Below, one piece after another: positions 46,095 through 58,820 of a DNA stretch of 64,000 nucleotides. The notes below the pieces were generated by a model, which worked only from the letters and a program-made list of their open reading frames with translations, was not told where the DNA came from and searched no databases. The stretch spans positions 3,168,230 through 3,232,229 of the forward strand of contig NC_079221.1 in NCBI RefSeq assembly GCF_029633865.1, given 5' to 3'. Numbering within the stretch: position 1 is the first letter of the stretch; the number at the start of each line of letters is the position of its first letter. The DNA comes from Lampris incognitus (Eukaryota; Chordata; Actinopteri; Lampriformes; Lampridae). Both the position numbers and the translations under genes were made by a program.

Positions 46095-47790
46095 ATATGT
46101 ATATCACCATGATAATATATAAACTCTGTGTGTGTGTGTGTGTGTGCGCGCATATGTGTGTTTGGGGGGTAGGCATTGTATTAATAACAATAGCTGGACC
46201 ATCCTGGTTCCTGACAGCTGGAATTGAGCACATTGTGACTACCGGATTTGGTTTGCGTCACCCCATCCTTCTGTTTGATCAGCTTCTGTCGGGACGGCAG
46301 CCCTTACAGTGGCACCACTCATTTTGCAGTTTACAGCTCTTAATGTGTGTGTGTTTCCACTACATCTAATGGTCAGTGCTTGCTGGCCTCCTCTGTCTCT
46401 CCTGCCATGTTGAGAACAGACATGTCTGCAGCTGTGGTTTGCGCAGGCTTCAAAGTGGAGGACGCAGATGTATCTGGACTTGTTTCAACCTGAGCCCTTT
46501 GTATTCTGAAGACTTAGCAAAGAGGATCGAAGTCCTTTAAGTGGTCACTTCGGCCCCTCTCACATCTGGGACTCATCTGTGAGCTATCTCGCCTTTGTTT
46601 AGAGTGGCTGTGGCTTTGATCTGCTCTTTAGAGTAAGATGTGTTGATGTGCAGGGCCGGGCCTCTGCAGCGAGACATCTGCTACGGCTTGGTGCATGTGC
46701 CTACTTGTGGTTTTCAAGTTCACTTCAGCGTTGAGAAATTGTCGTTTTAATTCTGGTACCTGTAATTGAAGAGTGATACCCCCCCCCCCCGGGGGGTCCT
46801 CGGCATGACTGTGCTGTTTTCGAGTGAGGTTTCTAATGGGGAGGGCCCTATTCTAATTTCAGCTGCAGATTAGCATGGGAACATTTCCACTCAGATCCAC
46901 AATGTTTCCATTTGGGAGATTGTGGTTACTTCAGCCCTTTTTCCCCTCTAACCTCATTTTCTATGCACTTTTCTCCAAATCCCACAACATTACTCTCAAA
47001 ATCTAACATTGAACCAGCAGGCTAAAATTATAAAGCAGCATATGTTATGCAAATATTCGTTTGAAAAGTGGCCTGCGATTGGAAATATGCTTACGCTGTA
47101 GTTTATAGGACTCAGGACTAAATGGGAAGCAAAAAGAAGTTAAGTGATCCCCCCAAGTAAGGGAAAATAGAGGAATCTTAGAGCCTTATCTTTATGTCAT
47201 GTGAGTTCATCGGTGAGTGGTCCCATTTGCTCATTCCCACTCAAATGAAAACACCTGTACTCTCAATCCTCGGGCGATATTGGCATCTCCTATTATTGTT
47301 TTTAAACCCATCAAAGGACAGCGCTGATGAAATGCACATTTCCAATGATAGGGAGGGAGGGAAGGACATAGAGAGGGAGATGGAGACGGAGTAGGAGGAG
47401 GGCAGGGTTTGTGAAGGTGAAAAGGGCCCCGGAGAGGAAAGAAGAAACACTCATTAAAGGCACATTCCCATGAGTTGTTCTGAGACTTAGAAGAGGAGGG
47501 GAAAAAAAAAAAAGGACTGACAAGATAGGATGTTATAGAGGACAGCAAAGCAGGTATGACTGGGGGATGGTCGACCGTAGGCAGCCCTCTCCACTGCTGT
47601 CCTCACAGGTAGGTGCAAAAAACCCACTGGGAGAGAGTTCACACCTCCAGTTAATAAACACATACTCCAGGAAATGTCTCGGCTTTGCGACGAAAACAAC
47701 ATGGGCCATAATGCCGTATTTTCTCTCGCTCAGCCTTGCTAAACCATAGAGGCAACCAGGCGTCACACTCAATTTAAAACTCATCTGCAG

Positions 47791-47791
<1 letters not shown>

Positions 47792-47822
<31 letters not shown>
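47792..47822. repeat. (GT)n microsatellite
   Basis: About 15 GT units. A similar short array lies at 46122-46146. Confidence 0.93.
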
Positions 47823-49217
47823 CATCCCTTTTAAGCTTCCAGTTCTACATAGGAAAATAAATGTGGTGACGCATTGACTTGTTAGCGTTATGCATAAATC
47901 CTGTCATAATAATTCCAGGCAAGTTTAAGAAGCTGCACTGAGCTTCCCTGACTCATGTTTCATCTATCCAAGTCATACTATGCCACCCCACACTCAGCAG
48001 CTCCTGCATCGATCCACTCATTGACCTCATCCAACAAATTCATGTCGACTTTCGGAGGAAGTGGTTTCTCAGATTGAGGTGATTTTTATGTATTTCTTTC
48101 ATTTGCTTGGCTTTGGCTTCATTTCAGAACAGATTGGATAATCTAAAGCATTGCGGAAGGCCCCAACTTAATGGTTGTTCTTTTCATGAAAACTTCACAG
48201 GGGACAACAGAGAAACATTGAGTTAATTAGCAGCGTGACAGACGCCTGAGCCACAAAGGCCTGGTGCCGTTGGCTGCCGTAACTTTGATCAGCTAAACCC
48301 AGAGCTTAACCATGAAACACGGCACCCTGACATGTGTTGAACAGGACCCAGACTTAGCAGTCTAACAGTTTGCAGGTTCACAAAGAGTCCAGGGGAGGGG
48401 CTTTCACTGCAAGTATGTGGCTAAGATTGTACCAGAAAACATGCTACCTCAAAACACAGGTCAAATAACAGTATGGTTTTGTCAAACATGTGATCAATAT
48501 TTTCACCTGGTAGAAATGTAGAATCAGATTCTGGGTGAGCTTTAGCTTCTATTCCAGCACAGTAAACTTTCTGTACTTTTTTTCTTGTGCTTTTCCCACT
48601 TCTGCAAATGTGTGACAGCCTCCTGGGCAACTCCACAGTGGCCTCCTCTGGCCATGTTGGGTGACTGTGCCACGAGTCAGTTCAATAGCATCTGTTGTCC
48701 TCCAGGTTGCACTGCTCAGCTTTGGATTGCATCGGTGTAACTATGACTCTGGGGGCAGTAGGCGCATAAGCAGTATTCAAACAACAGCTCTCCTCCTCTT
48801 AACTGTGCTCATATTGACAGTCACCCTGCCTTGCCTCCCTGAGGTAAGATGAGAGTCTAAACAGCATTGGCTCGGCTCCAGTGATGGCGTTTTTCCGTTT
48901 GGAGGATAGAGAAGGGTGGCAGCAGAGCGAAAACATCTGCCACACATTTAGGTGTATGAGCAATCTGAGGTCACATGGGCTACAATTAGCCCCATACTTT
49001 GCCTTCCTGTCAGCCTTCAAGGGAGCATAAAATGGTAGTTCATATAATATTTATTGCTATCATGGCTGGCTTATGATTTTAATTGGTATATTTGCAATGA
49101 GACATGGGGGCGTGCAGGTCTCTGGTTGGCCATTTTACATGAAAATCAGTTCAACTTTGTGCTCTGATGGGGTTGGAGGGCTTTTGGTCTCATTGGTTGA
49201 AAGGGGTGTTTTCGTTA

Positions 49218-50269
49218 CACTGATGAGCCAGAATATTATGACCACTCACAGGTGAACTGTATAAAGTTGGTCATCTCCAAACGGGCACAGGTCAAGGTCT
49301 GGGTAGATTAGATGGTAAGCAAACAATCAGTTCTCTGAAACGACAAGGCTTGTGGGGTGCCTTTGGTCAGCAGTGGTGAGTACCTACTGACAGTGGTCCG
49401 AGGAGGGACAAACCACAAACTGACAACAGGGTGTTGGGCGTCCAACGCTATCCTGTCTGGTCCAAATTGACAAGGTCTACTATGGCACAAATCACAAAAT
49501 TTTAATGATGGCTACAAGAGGAGTGTAGCACACAGTGCATCATACCCTGCTGCATATGGGGCTGCATAGCTGCAGACCGGTCAGAATGCCCATAATGACC
49601 CCAGTCCACCATCGAAAGTGCTTACAATGGGTACGAGAGTGTTGAAACTGGACCTCGGAGCAGTGGAAGAAGGTCGCCTGGTCCGATGAGTCTCTCTTTT
49701 AGATCATGTTGATGGCCGTGTAGTATGTGTGCACTGTTTACCTGGGGAAGTGATGGCACAAGGATGCACTGAGGGAAGACGACAACCTGGTGGAGAGAGT
49801 GTGAGACTTTGGGCAATGTTCTGCTGAGAAACCCTGGGTCTGGCCATACTTGTGGAGGTCAGTTTGACACGTGCCACTTACCTAAACACACCCCCTCATG
49901 GCAGGGGTATTCCCTGATAGCAGTGGCCTCTTTCAGCAGGATAATGCACCTTGCCACACATTGTTCTGGAATGGTTTGAGGAACATGATGAAGTTGAAGT
50001 GTTGCAAGGTGTTGCCCTGGCATCCAAATTCTCCAGATCTCAAACCAATTGAGCATCCATGGGATGTGCTGGACTGACAAGTCTGATGCACAGCGGCACC
50101 ACCTCACAGCTTACGGGACTTGAAGGATGTTTTGGTACCAAATACCACAGGACACCTTCAGGGGTCTTGTAAACAGTGCCATGCCTCGGCGGGCCTGCGC
50201 TGATTTGGCGGCACACGAAGAACTAACAGCATGTTAGTCAGGTGGTCATAATGTTTTGGCTCATCAGTG
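49218..50269 (+). pseudogene. Tc1-like transposon with dead transposase (1052 bp)
   Basis: Terminal inverted repeats CACTGATGAGCCAGAATATT and CACTGATGAGCCAAAACATT match at 26 of 28 outer positions, with TA duplicated at both ends (49216-49217, 50270-50271). Inside, the plus strand still reads FQQDNAPCHT (49931-49960) and WHPNSPDLKPIEHPWDVLD (from 50018), the second and third catalytic-acid motifs of Tc1/mariner DDE transposases. These are followed by a stop at 50075. Many stops and frameshifts elsewhere (for example FEEHDEVEVL in another frame between the motifs) make it a pseudogene. The plus strand is the former coding strand. Confidence 0.92.
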
Positions 50270-53200
50270 TATTTAGTGAAGCAGATGTGCTGATCAATGA
50301 GAGACGGCACAGTTTTCCACTCTGGACTGATATCTTTTTCAGATAATTTGAAAATGCCTATTAGGCATCCAGGCATGGAGGTGACCCTGCTGCTAATGCT
50401 ATTAGACCGGATGAAATCCAACTGCGGTAAAACATTGTTTGGATACTTCCACATTGTAGGCCACTCTCAACTGCAAGGAAACGGTCTGCAACTTCCAGTA
50501 CCTCAAAGGTCTCAGCTGGCCGGATCCAGCTGTGCTTGGCAGCCAGCCCGATGGATGACTTTCTCTGACAATGCAATGAAACCACTATCTCCTTGTTACT
50601 TATCTCCTCCTTATCTCTACTTTGGGGCTGGTGTTGCATTTTCACTTAAAGTTCCTCGGGTGGCGTCCGCTAGCAGTGGGAAGCTGGGTGAGCCGCTGGC
50701 TCCTTTCGTTATCAGGCACGATGAAAGACCGCCACTTAAATGTCAGCCCGGTTGAGTCTCCCCAGAAACACCGACAGCACCAAAAACACAGGAGGAAGTC
50801 TGAGATGGAAATGACCCATTTCTGTTGCATAACAAATGGCCCTTTGTTTTTTTTTGTTTTGTTTTTTATCTCCTTTTGACAGCTAAATGTAGCCAGAAAA
50901 TTTGTCCATTAGATAGTTATTAACTCATTTACTACATATCAGAAAATTGCTTTCTACATAATAGATGCGTTCTACGAAATATCACAAGAAGCAGTATTTG
51001 TATTTTTAGTACACTATCACTGAGAGACTATTGATTTGGTGGGGTGAAAGGAAACTCGTGAATACCAAATATCGGCTTTCCTTTCCTGAAGCCAGTGTTG
51101 TAGATAGCTCAGCAGCAGGATATTAACACAACAAGCAGCGCCAAGAGATCCATTCTCATTTTAATTCCAGAACTTTCAGAAAGTCATGTCATGGCTGATG
51201 GCTTTTGATAAAGCACTAATGGCTCCACCACGCCTGTGTGTGTTTTTCACTAAATTTGATAATTAAAGTGCAGTCATTAGCAGAATTTGATTTCCAAGAA
51301 CGTTTCTGCCTGAACCGAAACCACCTCTTTTATCTGACAAAGAATTCTGTCACAGGAGTGAATATGATAGAAATCTATTCTATTCTTCACCCTGTGACTT
51401 TCATTTCCACTTTCATTTTCACCCAAATGTTGTTTTTTTTCCCCTCAGAAATAAAATTACCTTCAATATATCCCTGCCAAGTTATTTTTTTGTCTTCATT
51501 CCAAATCAGCGGTTCCCTAATTTAAAAAGATGTGGCATTCACAGCCCCACTAATTATGTCATATCTTGCGTGTTTCCTTTGACAAATGATATGATATGCA
51601 ACGATGTTCCATCAAGGACTACTTGTCATCTTCTTTACCCTGCCAGATGAATCTACAAATCATTTCGCCACCCTGTCATGATAGGAGCTTCCTTCAAAGC
51701 CAGTGGAAGCTCCTTTGAGGTTAGCGCTCCTTAAAGTCCCCTCCCGAGTGTTAGCAGTAACCAGTCAGTCCCAGGTGGGTATGGGTATTGACAGCTTTTC
51801 GGGAACGATGCTGTGAAACATCCTGTGATGCTACGGAGGACCCTTTGAACGGTGCTATGATGGGGACCCAGTGGAAAGTTCTCTTCCGTTCTCCACTTGA
51901 CTGGGCTTCAATACGCTTCGGCTCCTTATCGCATACAGTCCCCTTTTTCATCCTCAGTGAAATCCTAACTCACTCTATGCTTCAGAGACACTGACTCAAA
52001 CTGTCATTGGCTCCTAACTCAGTACTTGAGTTGACTCCAGATGTCTATATGCTGCAGCGCCATATTCACACGTGCAAGGTTATTATAGTGTGCTGGGGGA
52101 GGGGGACGAAAAACCAAGTCTTATTGTAGGATGTTTTGAGTTTGGCATTGTCTTTAGAGAAGGCATCATCGGGCTCTCAGTGGAGACCAATGCATAATTC
52201 ATGTGGGTTTGTAAAACGGTATGTGTGCAGCCCGACGTGACTATTAAACACGGAAGCATAAAAAGGATCCCCAATCTCTCACTGTGGCAGGTTTCAGAAC
52301 CAGCATTAGCAAACAGGATAATGGCGATTTGCAAGCCAATGAATAGAAAAATTAATTATGAATTTGCATTGATATAGTAAAGCTTGGTGGCACATCTTGC
52401 CTTTGCATGTACTAGTCGCGTATCTTCTAAATTAAACCACGTGTCAGCTGTTTCAGAACCAGTCCGAATAATGGACAAAGCTGTATATATCTGAATAATT
52501 ACATTTCGCTTTTGAGTCGGAGAATGACATTTCAGAACATGAAGAGGGGTATTGTTACTGGTATTGCTGTCCAGTGTGGACACGCTGTTTTTCTGAATAA
52601 TTGAAATGTCAAGAGGTCAGAGTCCATCTTGAAGAATGCTGAGAAAACCCCCTGATCACTTCTGTGGCATGAGCGAACCTTCTTTTCTATCGCTGAGGTG
52701 GACATCATCTGGGCATCATTAGTGTTTGTCCACAGCTGTAGATGATTGCTGTGTGCGCGCTTGTGTGTGTGTGTTGGCTGACAGCTCACTGGTCATGGCC
52801 TCCTGAGTTTTATACAGAGGGCCTGTGTGCAGAGGGCCCCTGGGGAGTCAGATCTTGCCTGGCTGGCAGCCTCTCCCCAGAGAGCCTCCTCTTTCCCTTT
52901 CTCTTTTCGCCTCTCCATCACTCTCATGTCACCGTCTCACCTTTTTCCCCCTGTTGTCCGAGCCAGTATGTTTGAACAACCTACTTTTCCCAATAAAAAA
53001 AAAGAAGGTTTTTTTGCCGACCCCCTTGGCTGACCCCCTTTAAGATATGGAGGCTTGCAGTGCCTTGCTCTCAGATAAGTGGCTGTTTCTGGACACACAT
53101 ATCTCTCTAGTGTATGTTAATCAAAAGTGTGACCGCTTATCGGAAAACTCTTCTTTTAATTACAACACCTTATCGTCTGCCATCATCCTTCTCCAAGTTT

Positions 53201-53630
53201 ACTCAATCCGATCGTTCCTGCATACCTGCCATTGACATTGTTTTCCTTTCTTCCTTCCTGCTCCAGTTAGTACGTACCTGATATATTTTAGGTGTACCGC
53301 CGGCAGTGGCTGATCACTAGCTGTCCCTTTCTATAGTGAGCGTCTCACGTTTTTTCACTGATATGAAGTAGTCCTGCTTGGACTATGGCGTTTGTGTTAG
53401 TGCTCATTTGAGAGTAATGCAACTGGGCTGGTGAAATAATAGAAATATTTTAGCTAAGTACCACAAGAATGCAGCGTTCCCCTGCTGTCTGTTCTGTTTT
53501 TGTTCCGGAATCAAGCATTTTAATTCCACTCATCCATCAGAGGCCTAAAGAAGCAACTGGCTCTGTTTGTGTTTTGTTTTCCATGCTGTTGTTCGAGTGC
53601 TGATCACCAACCAAGTCCAACTCTCCATAT

Positions 53631-54116
<486 letters not shown>

Positions 54117-54366
54117 TGTCAGTTTTTAAGTTCAGGATAATTTTGTAGCATTCTGCACCCATGTCCTTGCTTTGATGAGCCCATGGCTGCTTTTTGGAGG
54201 ACGTCATGCTGCGATAATACTTATTTGTCCTCTCTGTGTGGGGTATGTGAAGAATGCCAAGATCTCATGCATTTTAATTTGCTGTGATTGGCTCAGAGAG
54301 TAAATGTGATTTGCCTCCTGTGGACAGGACTAAGTTGATAGTCAGAGGACATGGTCACATTCATTC

Positions 54367-54408
54367 TTCTGTTCTGTACTGTTCTGTTCTGTTCTGTTCT
54401 GTTCTGTT
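54367..54408. repeat. (TGTTC)n microsatellite
   Basis: About seven tandem TGTTC pentamers. Confidence 0.93.
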
Positions 54409-56579
54409 TTCACCCCCTTAAGCATTCTTGGTTGAGTCGAGGAAAATGTATGAGGCCGAATGCGATGTGCTTAGAGCCCTGGTCAGCCCGAGCAACCGAC
54501 GACATCTTTAATGCAAGGCAGAAAAACACAGTGTGCTTTTCTGTCTGTGGAAGCGATCGTGCACCCAGAATCTAAGAAAACGAGAGAGTATCTCTCAGCT
54601 GCACTCCCCTCTCTTTGTCCTTCAAGTGTGCCCCCCCCCCCACATACCCCACCACTCCGCAGGCTTTTTCATGCTTATTAAAGATTGGAATTGCTCATTC
54701 GGCAGGTCTTAAGTGCAGAATGGCAGAGCAGTAATGGCACACTCAGGGGGCATGCAGCCATTGATAAAGGCTTCAGGGTAAACACGAAAGCCTGTTAAAT
54801 CGGGAGATGAGCTTGTGGATGGAAAATAAAGTCCTCTGCGCTTTGTCTTTCAAAACCCAATGGTCAGATTTGCGGGTACTGATAAAGGACCCACTGATTC
54901 TTCTCTACATCATTAGCCCAGAAATCAGCCATGTGTTTGTTATTTCATGTGTGGGTCCGGTGTAAATACCTTTAGCATTTTGTGTAAACTGAATCTGAAC
55001 TCAGGCATATGGTTTAGATTACTTAAAGCGTGCCCCCTGTTGTTTTCCTTTTTTTCTTCTTTGAAATACTTGGCGTTAAGTGAATGTGTTAGCCAGTCTG
55101 CAATTGTTCCCAGTTGTTTACCTGATCTAAATGCCACTCGCACACAGCCTTCCCTCTGTCTCTGTTGGGTCTGCTTTAATGGGGTATGTGTGACTCCTGG
55201 CTAATAAGTTGTGCCTGACCATCCACAGATGAATAGTAGTTTTCAGGACAAAGTATCTGGCTGTGTCTGCCAGAAAATGGGTCGACTTGGCTGACCGGCA
55301 CCACGGTTTGTTGAATCAATCCTCTTCAGCTCAGGCCTCGTCCATCGACAGATGTGGGTTCGGATTCAGACTGCTGTAGCTCACATGTTTCGTGGCGATC
55401 CAGCTCTTAGATGTCGGTGCTTTTTTAAAACATATCTCTCTCTGGTGCTAAATGCTTCCAACTCATCTGATGGACTACCGTGTTGGGAATCAGAGCCTTA
55501 ACTTTGAGCTCTTTGACCACATCTATGTCAGAGCTTCCACTTACAGAATTGTCCTAGGATAGACAAGAGCCTCCTTTACAGAAGCAAAACACTGAATGGC
55601 GATGTGCGCTGAGACCCGATCTATTTCCTCAAGGCTATTACTTTAGGAGAAGCCAGCTTGTCTGTTATGATCACTTCTATCACAGCATCGGGTCATGTTT
55701 TTGAGCACCACCCCTCACTGTGCATTTCAAGTCGCATATCCATAGATGGCAGTGTGTATCAAGCTGAGCTTGACTCTCAAGTCCGGTTTGTTGTAGTTGC
55801 CCCTCCAGATCGGTGGCTTTAACATGGCTGATGTACCACCCCCACCCCCATCATCCCTCCATTTAATTCCACCACTCCTGTGTCCTACCAGTATCTCTGG
55901 TCAAGATCACAGCTGTGGGCTGAGGGATTGTTCCATCTGACTCAGATTGGGTTTTGTGGCGGGGAGGTGCTGGTGTGGGATGTAGCAATGGGAAATTACT
56001 ATCTCTCCTCTCCCATCTGATCTGTATGTTATGGCTGGGGTTACACATACAGTCATCTGATTACATGGGACTGGAGGAGGAGGGTCGGCTCGGGTTACAG
56101 CAGGTCAGGGCCAGAGCAGAAAGCAGCAGCAGTGGCGGGAGGAAAGGCAGGCTGGTGCTTCATTATCTGGACTTGGAGATCCCAAGACTCAACTCAGCTC
56201 CCATTTTTAGATTTTCTACATTTAGATTTTTGTTTCTGTGTTTCGTGTTGGAATTTTTTTATATTTTTTTTTTTGCATTTCTCCAGAGCTACCACGGCAG
56301 ACTGCAAAACTCTGGACATAAACAGCTTTTATGATGGCACAGAAAAGATTTGTTGGTTTTATTCAGACTACTGCCTTTCCTGGATGTCTTATGCACATAA
56401 GTCATTATCCGTCCACCCTCAGGAAAGGTTTGTCGCACAGTGCTGTTGTTTAAAGAAACTGCCGTATCTGTGTGTCGTCTCAGGGCAGAAGGAAACGTGA
56501 CAATGTGGCGTTGTTAAGATGGCTGTCAGAGGGAAAGTAGAAGGTCCTTGGAACGGCTTTTACTTGAGTTTGCCCTCAA

Positions 56580-57280
56580 ATCATACAAGAACACACAAGA
56601 ATTGTACACGATGCCTCGGCTGGGTGAGTTCGTCAGTGAATTACCATCACGTCAGGCAGAGAGGCGTGCTTAACTAGTCCTGTGTGGAGCAGCGGGACCG
56701 CTCAGCCTGTCTGAGTGGCGAGTGGAAGGAAAGGGAGTCGCCCGCTAACTTCAGCTTCTCGCTAAGGAGAAAACGCAACCTCCAGTGAAGTCTGCTGCTG
56801 TCCCAGACACATCAGCTGACACGCACCGGGACGCCTGAACCTCGGTTCACCCGCAGCTCTGCTCACGCTCAAACAGGACACACTTTCAAGGCACCGCAAC
56901 AAAAAAAGATCTTCACTTAACAAAAGCTCACTCTGTCTTCTGCGTCTTGCACATGGACACACACGAGCACACATGCGAACAGCAGCACACACGAGCATTT
57001 AAAGTTCGCTAAGAGGCTAATTGCTGTGGTTTCCTGCCATAGTTTACATTCCCAGAGCTGGCTAGTAGTGTTGTACTGGGAGTCTCTAGCCAGTCAGTCA
57101 GTCACCCAGCCAGTGAGCCAGCCAGCCAGCTGGCTAGCCAGCCAGTCATTCAGGCGATTCTTCGGGCTGTCAGGCAGAGCTGCTATCAGCACGAGGAGCT
57201 GTCTGGGAGTGTGTGTGCAAGTGTTTGCGAGTTACGGACCGCCGCCAAGCCTGTACCGCTAGGACTGTGCTGCCTCTCAT
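56580..57280. promoter_or_regulatory. CpG-enriched segment upstream of exon 4, possible internal promoter
   Basis: By hand count the stretch 56600-56880 holds about 18 CG dinucleotides, well above the surrounding intron, without any repeat signature. It lies 0.6-0.9 kb before exon 4 and is followed by CAGT/CAGC-type repeats (57090-57150). It could be an alternative promoter giving a shorter TANC1, or a chance GC-rich pocket. No TATA box or first exon can be defined. Confidence 0.25.
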
Positions 57281-57300
57281 CTCAACTCCCATCTGGAACA

Positions 57301-57436
57301 CGTTAATCCCGCAAGAGCTCTCTTTCTCACTCTCACCCTCTTTCTCTCTCACCCTCTCTCGTTCTCTCTCACAAGCTCTCTGCCTTTCTCCCATTCTCAT
57401 TATCTCTCCCTCTCTTCTCCCCTTTTCATTATCTCT

Positions 57437-57467
<31 letters not shown>

Positions 57468-57482
57468 CCTCATTCTCTCTGG
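57301..57482 (+). repeat. Polypyrimidine and (CTGT)n tract before exon 4
   Basis: CTCTCTTTCTCACTCTCACC-type sequence passes into eight CTGT/CCGT tetramers (about 57436-57468). It lies 20-200 bp upstream of the exon 4 acceptor, while the last 20 bp before the acceptor are not pyrimidine-rich. It may act as the effective pyrimidine tract or a binding platform for PTB/CELF proteins (inference). Confidence 0.9.
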
Positions 57483-57503
57483 ATCCGTGGCTGGTGCTGG
57501 CAG

Positions 57504-57608
57504 GTCCAATCAGGAAGCCCAAGTATGTGGAGAGCCCTCGTGTTCCCTCCGACGCCATCGTCTCAGCGCTGAGGAAGGTGGCCGATAACAAGGAGTCATC
57601 TCACAATG
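57504..57608 (+). CDS. tanc1: tanc1 exon 4
   Basis: Acceptor GGTGCTGGCAG|GTCCAA, donor AATG|GTAAGC; 105 nt, phase 1 at both ends, fully open. It completes Gly90 and encodes residues 91-124. RKPKYVESPRVP (93-104) is the recognisable TANC1 block directly following SPG; the rest (DAIVSALRKVADNKESSHN) is less conserved. The exon is frame-neutral if skipped. It is flanked upstream by a pyrimidine/CTGT tract and downstream, 11 bp inside the next intron, by a GT array, a setting often seen around regulated exons. The gene continues beyond the window. Confidence 0.92.
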
Positions 57609-57618
57609 GTAAGCCAGC

Positions 57619-57620
57619 TT

Positions 57621-57652
<32 letters not shown>

Positions 57653-57653
57653 G
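57619..57653. repeat. (GT)n/(GC)n microsatellite next to the exon 4 donor
   Basis: GT dinucleotides passing into GCGCGCG, starting 11 bp after the donor. In RNA this is a UG repeat, the known ligand of TDP-43 and CELF proteins. Confidence 0.92.
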
Positions 57654-58100
57654 GTGTGGGTGCATGTGTTTGTTTCTTCTGATGAGACACTGCAAGAGTT
57701 AGGACTGAAAGAGTTGCTTTTGAAAGAACGGGTGACCTGTGTCTCATCCACTGGAATTCAGAACTCCCTCGGTCTGCGATGTGACTCTGCAGTTGGGCGT
57801 GTTTTGTGCACTGTAGAATGTTATTGTTGTGTTAATGGGGTCAGCTGTGGGTCTATGTTGTATAAGGCAGTTTCAGCCACTGTAAGCTCGGTCTATGGAA
57901 ATGCCCATGCATGAGTCCCCTTCTCACTTGCAGTGTCAAATACAAACACAAGATAGTGTCCCAGTTTATTCTGAAGTGCCTGCCTGGATACAGACGAGTC
58001 CCTTCCCACTACGAGGGAATGCATCGTCATGCCACAGTGCTGGGTTCATTCCACAGCAGAGCCCTGATATGAGATGACGAGAGATCTCAAAGCATGTTTA

Positions 58101-58103
<3 letters not shown>

Positions 58104-58148
<45 letters not shown>
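58104..58148. repeat. (GT)n microsatellite
   Basis: About 22 uninterrupted GT units. Confidence 0.96.
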
Positions 58149-58149
<1 letters not shown>

Positions 58150-58599
58150 GTAAAGCTTGCCTTTACTGTTATTGTAGCCCATTGGCTCCCGTGTTGGGTC
58201 TCGTGTGTTTGTGTGTGTAGGGGTAATGTTCCACTAAGTGCTCTGTTTTGATTTCCAACAGAGCAGGGTGGGGTCACATTCCTCCCATATGCTTAACTGG
58301 AGTTGTGGGCTGCGTTATCTTTAGCAGGAGGCAGCTCAGGGAGAGGTACCCTCTCATTGTACACGGCTCATATGAGCAGCAGGCCGAGTCACTGTTGACT
58401 GTTACATACCAGACCGGAGGGTGTGTCTGACACTGAGCTGGCACAGAGCAGTATCAAGGTTTAGATGGGGCTACTGGTAGACAATGGGCGCCAGCTTGAT
58501 GTTGATTTGTGCCGGGCGACGTAGTGACACTGACACTCTGCTGAGTCTATTAAGAGCTAGTTCCCAGACAGCTAACAGCAGCTATGCTAAATCTTTGAA

Positions 58600-58661
58600 C
58601 GGTACTGTACTCTGCTGTACTGTACTCTATTGTGCTTTACTGTACTGTACTGTACTGTGGC
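58600..58661. repeat. Degenerate (GTACT)n repeat
   Basis: Imperfect GTACT and CTGTACT units in tandem. Confidence 0.85.
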
Positions 58662-58820
58662 TGTTGTATGCTGGACTGCTGTGGAAAGTTTGGTGAGAGC
58701 TCTCGCTGAGATTTCGCTCAGTTTTAAGTCAATGCTAAGTCATGGTTTGCTAAAGAGATTATTGGATGTGAATTTACACTGAATGAAAAGAATCTGTGTG
58801 GGAGGGACAGCGATCGGGGG

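Noticed and set aside
56280..56500. Possible exon after a T-rich tract and CTCCAG (56287), translating SYHGRLQNSGHK or RATTADCKTLDI
   Set aside because: No matching TANC1 sequence, no good donor at a consistent frame, and exon 3 joins exon 4 directly in phase to give the expected SPGPIRKPKY.
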